Below, piece after piece: positions 59,245-64,000 of a stretch of DNA of 64,000 nt. The DNA is from an uncultured Eubacteriales bacterium (lineage in GTDB: Bacteria; Bacillota; Clostridia; Oscillospirales; Acutalibacteraceae). The notes beneath the pieces are model-generated. The model was not told the DNA's origin. It made no database searches and saw only the letters and a program-made list of their open reading frames with translations. The translations under genes were made by a program, and so were the position numbers. The stretch is taken from the NCBI GenBank assembly GCA_934466515.1, contig CAKSLH010000004.1, positions 124,001 to 188,000 of the forward strand, in the 5' to 3' direction. The stretch's first letter is position 1; each line of letters starts with the position of its first letter.

Positions 59245-59894
59245 TAAGCCTTCCTGCCTTTCGAATATTTTATGTTTTTAGGACAAAATCCGTCCATAGG
59301 ACATCTTAAGCAGTCCGCTTTTCTTGCGGTGCAGATATCCCTGCCGAAAATAACAGTTCTGTGGCAAAAATCGCTTGATTTATCCTCGGGCAGAAGCTTT
59401 CGCATTTCGTCCTCAACCTTTTTCGGGTCAGTTGTATCAACAAGCTTTAATCTGTTGCAAAGCCTTATAAAATGCGTGTCGGTGACAACCGCGGGCTTTT
59501 TAAAAATATCTCCGCAGATAAGGTTTGCGGTTTTTCTGCCTACACCGCTAAGGGTCGTAAGCTCTTCTATAGTGTCAGGAACCCTTCCGCCGAAATTTTC
59601 GCAGATCGATTTGCTCATTAAAATTAAGTCCTTAGCCTTTGTCTTATAAAGTCCGCAGCTTTTTATAAGCTCCTCAACATCGGTTATATCCGCTTTTGCT
59701 AAATCATAAGCGGTAGGATATTTTTTAAATAAAGCGGGAGTGACGAGATTTACCCTTGCGTCGGTGCACTGAGCCGAAAGCCGCGTTGCAACAAGAAGCT
59801 GAAAGGGATCGGAATATTCAAGGGAGCATTTGGCGTCAGGATATAAGAATTCTAGCGCCTCGACTGCTTTTAAAGCAAGCTCTTTTTTACGCAC
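59244..59894 (-). CDS. nth: Endonuclease III (base-excision DNA glycosylase/AP lyase)
   Basis: This 216-residue enzyme has the HhH motif with catalytic Lys region (LSGVGRKTANLICGD), the catalytic Asp after VTDTHFIRLCNRL, and a C-terminal [4Fe-4S] motif C-x6-C-x2-C-x5-C (CTARKADCLRCPMDGFC). It removes oxidised pyrimidines. It overlaps the EIIC gene upstream by 8 bases. Confidence 0.95.
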   Translation of the reverse strand: MRKKELALKAVEALEFLYPDAKCSLEYSDPFQLLVATRLSAQCTDARVNLVTPALFKKYPTAYDLAKADITDVEELIKSCGLYKTKAKDLILMSKSICENFGGRVPDTIEELTTLSGVGRKTANLICGDIFKKPAVVTDTHFIRLCNRLKLVDTTDPKKVEDEMRKLLPEDKSSDFCHRTVIFGRDICTARKADCLRCPMDGFCPKNIKYSKGRKA

Positions 59895-60954
59895 GGCCCG
59901 CCGCCTCTAATTTAAGGTCTCCGCTCTTTATCCAGCCAAGCTTTCTCATAGCCTCGCTGATTCCGAAGCTGATTACCGCAGGAAGAACAAAGTGCATTGC
60001 GATTATTTCGACTACCGCAAGCGAGGGCGAAAGCGCCGCAACAGTCTTTGTTCCTTCGGTCATAGCCGTGAATGCGGCAAACTGACCTACAAGACCGCTT
60101 GTTCCCATTCCCGAGCCTACGGGAGTGCTTACCATTTTAAGAACCGCAGAAGAAACCGGCCCTAAAATCGCACTTGAAATAATAGCGGGAAGCCATATTA
60201 TCGGTTTTCTTATGATGTTAGGCATCTGAATCATTGAGGTGCCTATTCCCTGAGCGATAAGACCGCCCAATTTGTTTTCGCGGTAGCTTATAACCGCAAA
60301 GCCTATCATATTGCAGCAGCAGCCGATGGTAGCCGCACCTGCGGCAATTCCCGTAATTCCCATCGAAATTCCTATGGCGGCTGAGGAGATAGGCAGCGTT
60401 AAAAGTATTCCCATTATAACGGAAATTGCCATTCCGCCAAGAATTGGCGATTTTTCGACATTTATATTTACAAGGTTTCCTATCCATTTCATAGCGCCGG
60501 CAATGTAAGGTCCTACAAGATACCCTGCCGCGCATCCGACAATTATGCACGAAAGCGGAGTAACAATGATTTCAAGCTTTGTTCTTCCCGAAACCAGAAA
60601 ACCGATTTCAACTGCTATGTATGCCGCGACAAATGCGCCTAACGGCTCCCCAGGGGCGCCTAGCTTAAAGCCCTCGATAACTAAATTCGGAAAAGCTCCG
60701 ACAGTTCCCGCAACGGCGGCTGAAACGGTTGTAAGCGGGGAAGCCTTAAGCTTGCAGGCGACTCCTACGCCGATTCCCGCGCCCGTGACCGTTTTTGCGA
60801 CGCTTCCGATAACTGTGATATACTTACCTATCATATTATCTCCGATAAGAGAGCCTATTTGACAGATAATCGTTCCGATAATAAGTGTTGAAAACAGCCC
60901 GTATGCCATTCCCGAAAGTCCGTCAATAAAAAGACGGTTTAAATACTTTTTCAT
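59887..60954 (-). CDS. PTS EIIC-like membrane transporter (PTS_EIIC_2 family)
   Basis: This protein of about 355 residues is very hydrophobic, with some ten helices. Segments such as GTVGAFPNLVIEG, PISSAAIGISMGITGIA and TPVGSGMGTSGLVGQ match the DUF-type EIIC-2 membrane family. No EIIA or EIIB gene adjoins, so transport by phosphorylation is not shown. The ATG at 60954 lies 6 bases from AGGGGT; the ATG at 60960 is too close. Confidence 0.82.
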   Translation of the reverse strand: MKKYLNRLFIDGLSGMAYGLFSTLIIGTIICQIGSLIGDNMIGKYITVIGSVAKTVTGAGIGVGVACKLKASPLTTVSAAVAGTVGAFPNLVIEGFKLGAPGEPLGAFVAAYIAVEIGFLVSGRTKLEIIVTPLSCIIVGCAAGYLVGPYIAGAMKWIGNLVNINVEKSPILGGMAISVIMGILLTLPISSAAIGISMGITGIAAGAATIGCCCNMIGFAVISYRENKLGGLIAQGIGTSMIQMPNIIRKPIIWLPAIISSAILGPVSSAVLKMVSTPVGSGMGTSGLVGQFAAFTAMTEGTKTVAALSPSLAVVEIIAMHFVLPAVISFGISEAMRKLGWIKSGDLKLEAAGRA

Positions 60955-60978
60955 TTCCATACCCCTAATCGGTGAATT

Positions 60979-61255
60979 TAGGCAAGCGATAATAAATCCG
61001 AACCCGTTTTTAGGCGGCAGATTTTCCGCATAGCCATGTTAAAATACTCGTTAATCCGACAGGATTAACTGCGTTTTTGCCTCGCTCTGCATAAAAATCT
61101 GCCAAGCATAAAAATCAGCGACCTAAAATGAGCTGATTTTCGTGCGGAGTTTTATGCGGAGGATGCAGTGAGGCTGGCGCCTCACAAAGACGACAAGTTA
61201 AAATATGTCGAAAATACGCCATTTTAGGCGGATTCGGATTATTATCGCTTGCCTA
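60979..61255. repeat. 277-bp palindromic (MITE-like) element
   Basis: The ends TAGGCAAGCGATAATA and TATTATCGCTTGCCTA are perfect inverted repeats, extended to about 25 bp with one single-base indel. Inside lie TTTTAGGCGG in both arms and a hairpin TGAGGC-TGGC-GCCTCA. No reading frame of note. It sits between the EIIC gene and the next element with no gap. Confidence 0.75.
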
Positions 61256-61528
61256 GTGTGACAGGACTTAAACCTGCCACGGTTTCGCTCGCCGCCTTTT
61301 AGATTGCGGCTTTGTGTTCATTTTTGCAAGGCGCCAGCCTTGCTGCAAATTTCTCGCTTCGCCGAATAAAAAATTAGACGGCAGAAACTTTTAACCTACC
61401 GAAACTAAAAATTTTGTTATAAGACGAAGCCGACTAAACGCAGGAATACTGCCGTATTTCAAGTTTTGAGGCAATGTATTATGCAAAATTTTGTTTCGTA
61501 GGCGTGGCAGGTTTGAATCCTGTCACAC
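61256..61528. repeat. 273-bp element with tRNA T-arm-like terminal inverted repeats
   Basis: The left end GTGTGACAGGACTTAAACC plus TGCCACG and the right end (61503-61528) are inverted copies with 2 mismatches in 26. Each end alone folds as a T-arm (GCAGG, 7-base loop, CCTGT). An internal hairpin CAAGGC-GCCA-GCCTTG resembles one in the element to its left. I see no gene inside. Confidence 0.7.
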
Positions 61529-61601
61529 AAGATTTATTATATATTAAAAAGTATCTTTTTTCAACATAAACATTGCATTTTCAGCCGTAATGATATAAAA
61601 T

Positions 61602-61634
61602 TTAGTGTGACAGGTTCAAGTCCTGTCACACTAA
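61602..61634 (+). other. tRNA minihelix-like hairpin
   Basis: TTAGTGTGACAGG and CCTGTCACACTAA form a perfect 13-bp stem closed by TTCAAGT, a canonical T-loop sequence. Twelve of the base pairs correspond exactly to a 7-bp acceptor stacked on a 5-bp T stem. 19 bases (CAGGTTCAAGTCCTGTCAC) are identical to the tRNA-Pro at 1966. It lies 26 bases before the next ATG. Confidence 0.7.
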
Positions 61635-61660
61635 GATAAGAAATTTATTCGGAGGAATAT

Positions 61661-62338
61661 ATGACGGATATTTATTTAATAAGGCACTGCGAGGCGACGG
61701 GAAACGCAAAGCGAGCCTTTCAGGGCACAAGCGACTGCGAAATAAGCGAGCTCGGTGCAAAACAGCTTGAATATCTTAAAAAAAGATTTGAAAATTTCAA
61801 ATTCGATAAAATTTATTCAAGTCCGCTTAAAAGGACCGTTGCGACTGCAATTGCGGCTGCGGGAGACAGAGCGGATGAAATTGAAATCTGTGACGGTCTT
61901 ATAGAAATAAACGGCGGAATTTATGAGGGAAAGCCTTTTCGCGAAACCTTTTTAAAGGTTGAGGGACTTGCCGATATCTGGAATAATCACCCTCAGGATT
62001 TTGCTCCCCCAAAGGGCGAGCCTATGAGGCATGCTTATGAAAGAATTTGGGAGACCGTAAAAGAAATTGCCGAAAATAATAAGGGCAAAACGGTTATCTG
62101 CGCAACACACGGCGGTGTAACAAGGTGTCTTATGTGCAGGCTGATGTTTAACGATATAAACAGGCTCAAAGATGTTCCGTGGAGCGAAAATACCGCGGTT
62201 ACACACATTCGTTTCGATGATAATTTAAAGCCCGAAATTGTTTTTTATAACGACCACAGCCATGTTCCCGATGAATTTTTGCCTAAAAGAAACCGAATAG
62301 TCGATTTTTTAGCGGAGAATGAGGATAAAAAGCAATGA
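61661..62338 (+). CDS. Histidine phosphatase family protein (phosphoglycerate mutase-like)
   Basis: This 225-residue protein has the catalytic LIRHCEATGN near the N-terminus, SSPLKRTVATA, LIEINGGIYEGK and the second His in ATHGGVTRC. It is a broad phosphatase or mutase of the RHG superfamily in the cytosol. The Shine-Dalgarno CGGAGGA lies 7 bases before the ATG. Its stop overlaps the ruvX ATG (ATGA). Confidence 0.9.
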   Translation: MTDIYLIRHCEATGNAKRAFQGTSDCEISELGAKQLEYLKKRFENFKFDKIYSSPLKRTVATAIAAAGDRADEIEICDGLIEINGGIYEGKPFRETFLKVEGLADIWNNHPQDFAPPKGEPMRHAYERIWETVKEIAENNKGKTVICATHGGVTRCLMCRLMFNDINRLKDVPWSENTAVTHIRFDDNLKPEIVFYNDHSHVPDEFLPKRNRIVDFLAENEDKKQ

Positions 62339-62751
62339 TTATAATGTCGGTCGATCTCGGAAAGGCGAGAACGGGGCTTGCCGTGAGCGATGAAAGCGAA
62401 AGCTTTGCGTTTGAACGCGGAGTTATAACGGAATATAATGAAGAAAAGCTTGTAAAAAAAATAGCGGAAAAGGCGAGGAAAGAAAAAGCGGAGCTTATAG
62501 TCTGCGGACTTCCTAAAAATATGGACGGGTCTTTAGGCTTTCGCGCGCAGGAATGCACCGAAATTGCCGAAAAAATCGAAAAGGAAAGCGAAATAAAAAC
62601 CGTTATGTGGGACGAAAGGTGCACAACGCTCAGTGCCACAGGCTATCTTAACGAGACAAACACAAGAGGGAAAAAGCGCAAGCAGATTATAGACGCGGTT
62701 GCGGCGGTTATTATTCTTGAGGATTATCTCGCTTTCAGAAAAAGAAAGTAA
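62335..62751 (+). CDS. ruvX: RuvX/YqgF Holliday-junction resolvase-like protein
   Basis: This 138-residue RNase H-fold protein begins MSVDLGKARTGLAVSDE, with ELIVCGLPKNMDGSLGFRAQ, WDERCTT and KRKQIIDAVAAVIILEDYL, which together carry the acidic residues. It is involved in 16S rRNA 5' maturation or junction cleavage in other bacteria. Translationally coupled to the phosphatase gene. Confidence 0.93.
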   Translation: MIIMSVDLGKARTGLAVSDESESFAFERGVITEYNEEKLVKKIAEKARKEKAELIVCGLPKNMDGSLGFRAQECTEIAEKIEKESEIKTVMWDERCTTLSATGYLNETNTRGKKRKQIIDAVAAVIILEDYLAFRKRK

Positions 62752-62771
62752 AAAAATGTCGGGTTTGGGTA

Positions 62772-62800
62772 TTGAGTTTTGTTTTTTAAAATGATATAAT
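62772..62800 (+). promoter_or_regulatory. Promoter of the Fe-S scaffold/GGGtGRT pair
   Basis: TTGAGT (62772-62777), 17 bases, TATAAT (62795-62800), 33 bases before the ATG at 62834. Confidence 0.7.
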
Positions 62801-62833
62801 GATTTTTGTCAGAATACCGAAAGGAGAACATAT

Positions 62834-63535
62834 ATGATTTATTCAAAAGAAGTAGAAAATATGTGTCCTGTCACTAAGGGTCCGAAACACGGTCCCGCTC
62901 CGATTCCGGAGGAAGGCAAATGGATACAGGCTAAAGAGATTAAGGATATCTCTGCTTACACTCACGGTGTGGGTTGGTGCGCTCCTCAGCAGGGTGCATG
63001 TAAGCTTTCGCTCAATGTTAAGGACGGTATAATCGAGGAAGCTCTCGTTGAAACCGTAGGCTGCTCGGGTATGACCCATTCGGCTGCTATGGCTGCTGAA
63101 ATTCTCCCCGGCAAAACGGTTCTTGAGGCTCTTAATACCGACCTCGTGTGCGACGCTATCAACACCGCTATGCGTGAGCTTTTCTTACAGATTGTTTACG
63201 GAAGAAGCCAGTCGGCTTTCTCTGAGGGCGGTCTTGTAGTAGGCGCAGGTATGGAGGATCTCGGTAAGGGTGCGCGCTCAATGGTAGGTACTATGTACGG
63301 TACAAAGGCAAAGGGCGTAAGATACCTTGAAATGACCGAGGGCTACTGCACAAGAATGGCTCTTGACGAAAACGATGAGGTTATCGGCTATGAGTTCGTT
63401 TCGCTCGGCAAAATGACCGACCTTATAAAGAAGGGCATGGAGCCTAACGAAGCTTATGAAAAATCCATGGGTCACTACGGCCGCTTCAATAAGGAAGACG
63501 GCGCGGTCAAGTATATTGACCCCCGTAAAGAATAA
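62834..63535 (+). CDS. Iron-sulfur cluster assembly scaffold-like protein (partner of GGGtGRT protein)
   Basis: This 233-residue protein has an IscU-like core: GWCAPQQGACKLSL and VETVGCSGMTHSAAMA hold Cys residues in scaffold positions, followed by a long C-terminal part ending in HYGRFNKEDGAVKYIDP. It is a recognised companion of the GGGtGRT protein in anaerobes, encoded 14 bases downstream. AAAGGAG precedes the ATG. The biological role is undescribed as far as I know. Confidence 0.82.
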   Translation: MIYSKEVENMCPVTKGPKHGPAPIPEEGKWIQAKEIKDISAYTHGVGWCAPQQGACKLSLNVKDGIIEEALVETVGCSGMTHSAAMAAEILPGKTVLEALNTDLVCDAINTAMRELFLQIVYGRSQSAFSEGGLVVGAGMEDLGKGARSMVGTMYGTKAKGVRYLEMTEGYCTRMALDENDEVIGYEFVSLGKMTDLIKKGMEPNEAYEKSMGHYGRFNKEDGAVKYIDPRKE

Positions 63536-63549
63536 GGAGGTACAGTATA

Positions 63550-64000
63550 ATGGCACAGTTTGAAGGTTATGAGAGACGCGAGGCAAAAATCCTCGGAGTT
63601 CTTAAAAATTACGGTATCTCTTCTATCGACGAATGCAAGGATATCTGCTCTAAATACGGTATAGATCCTTATACCACCGTTCAGGAAACCCAGCCCATCT
63701 GCTTTGAAAACGCAAAATGGGCTTACACCGTAGGCTCTGCAATCGCTTTAAAAGAGGCTGAGCGTACAGGTGATAAAACCGCCGCTACCGCAGCCGCTAA
63801 TATCGGCGTAGGCTTGCAGTCATTCTGTATCCCCGGTTCAGTTGCCGAAAACCGCAAGGTTGGTTTAGGCCACGGAAACCTCGGAAAAATGCTCCTTTCG
63901 GAAGAAACAGAGTGCTTCTGCTTCTTAGCGGGACATGAGTCCTTTGCGGCCGCTGAGGGCGCTATCAAAATCGCTCTTAACGCAAACAAGGTAAGAGTTA
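63550..64000 (+). CDS. GGGtGRT protein, N-terminal part (runs off the window)
   Basis: The reading frame opens at the ATG at 63550 (AAGGAGG 9 bases upstream) and stays open to the window end (150 codons). It begins MAQFEGYERREAKILGVLKN, then GISSIDECKDICSKYG and TAATAAANIGVGLQSFCIPG. This matches the start of the conserved GGGtGRT family, found next to the scaffold-like gene. Its C-terminal signature lies beyond the window, so the call rests on the N-terminus and context. Confidence 0.78.
   Translation, partial: MAQFEGYERREAKILGVLKNYGISSIDECKDICSKYGIDPYTTVQETQPICFENAKWAYTVGSAIALKEAERTGDKTAATAAANIGVGLQSFCIPGSVAENRKVGLGHGNLGKMLLSEETECFCFLAGHESFAAAEGAIKIALNANKVRV

Noticed and set aside
61500..61530. 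A complete tRNA gene ending near 61530
   Set aside because: Only a T-arm and part of an acceptor strand can be folded; no anticodon or D-arm precedes it.
62843..63079. Minus-strand frames under the scaffold-like gene
   Set aside because: They mirror the codon bias of the plus-strand gene and show no protein motif.

Overview
The window looks like a chromosomal segment of an anaerobic, endospore-forming Clostridia bacterium, probably a gut Oscillospiraceae/Ruminococcaceae type. The evidence is the spoIIGA-sigE sporulation pair, a PolC-type replicative polymerase, SAM-I and FMN riboswitches, the electron-bifurcating NfnAB pair, oxygen-sensitive Fe-S assembly genes, a GGGtGRT-protein pair, and plant-sugar genes in small operons with AraC-type regulators. 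No intact insertion sequence, CRISPR array or rRNA gene was found.

Layout. 0-5.5 kb is mosaic. It holds a partial SLOG gene divergent from an XRE regulator, a HAD phosphatase, a tRNA-Pro whose first 23 bases are duplicated upstream, a barnase-type toxin with its barstar antidote, a remnant of an ABC exporter, and an intact ABC-2 exporter pair. 5.5-18.3 kb is sugar metabolism: a likely D-allose operon (rpiB, a kinase-epimerase fusion, a beta-helix enzyme), a domain-permuted GH3 glycosidase, CapA, and L-rhamnose isomerase and aldolase, each operon next to an AraC-family gene. 18.3-20 kb holds a second XRE/SLOG pair flanked by repeats. 20-31.6 kb is the housekeeping run pyrH-frr-uppS-cdsA-dxr-rseP-ispG-polC plus an M23 peptidase. 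31.6-39.4 kb holds a phosphodiesterase, pgi, a D-Ala-D-Ala carboxypeptidase, a UPF0371 protein, metY and metA. 39.7-45.1 kb (minus strand) has iscU, iscS, nfnBA and metK under a SAM-I riboswitch. 45.1-53.2 kb (minus strand) has a riboflavin ECF S-component under an FMN riboswitch, spoIIGA-sigE, a small protein, dTDP-rhamnose genes with a glycosyltransferase, and a two-gene SufCD-like system. 53.2-64 kb has tex, a DMT transporter, a beta-CASP nuclease, a PTS EIIC-nth-pdxK-PAS operon, a cluster of palindromic and tRNA-T-arm-like repeats, a phosphatase, ruvX, and an Fe-S scaffold/GGGtGRT pair cut by the window edge.

Most notable observations. (1) A family of about 170-300 bp non-coding repeats occurs six times, built from hairpins whose stems are swapped while pairing is kept. 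The copies are bordered by 7-bp-periodic TCTAANN arrays that in places supply the stop codon of a neighbouring gene. (2) PolC lacks its 3'-5' exonuclease domain but keeps all nine candidate PHP metal ligands. (3) There are two divergent XRE-SLOG pairs. (4) A ROK kinase is fused to an AlsE-like epimerase beside rpiB, which together would make a three-step D-allose route. (5) A barnase domain is joined to a phage-head-type Cys/His motif beside a rearranged tRNA-Pro. (6) tRNA T-arm-like hairpins serve as element ends at 61.25-61.63 kb. (7) Three genes appear to use ATT or ATC start codons. All calls rest on reading the sequence; no database search was run.
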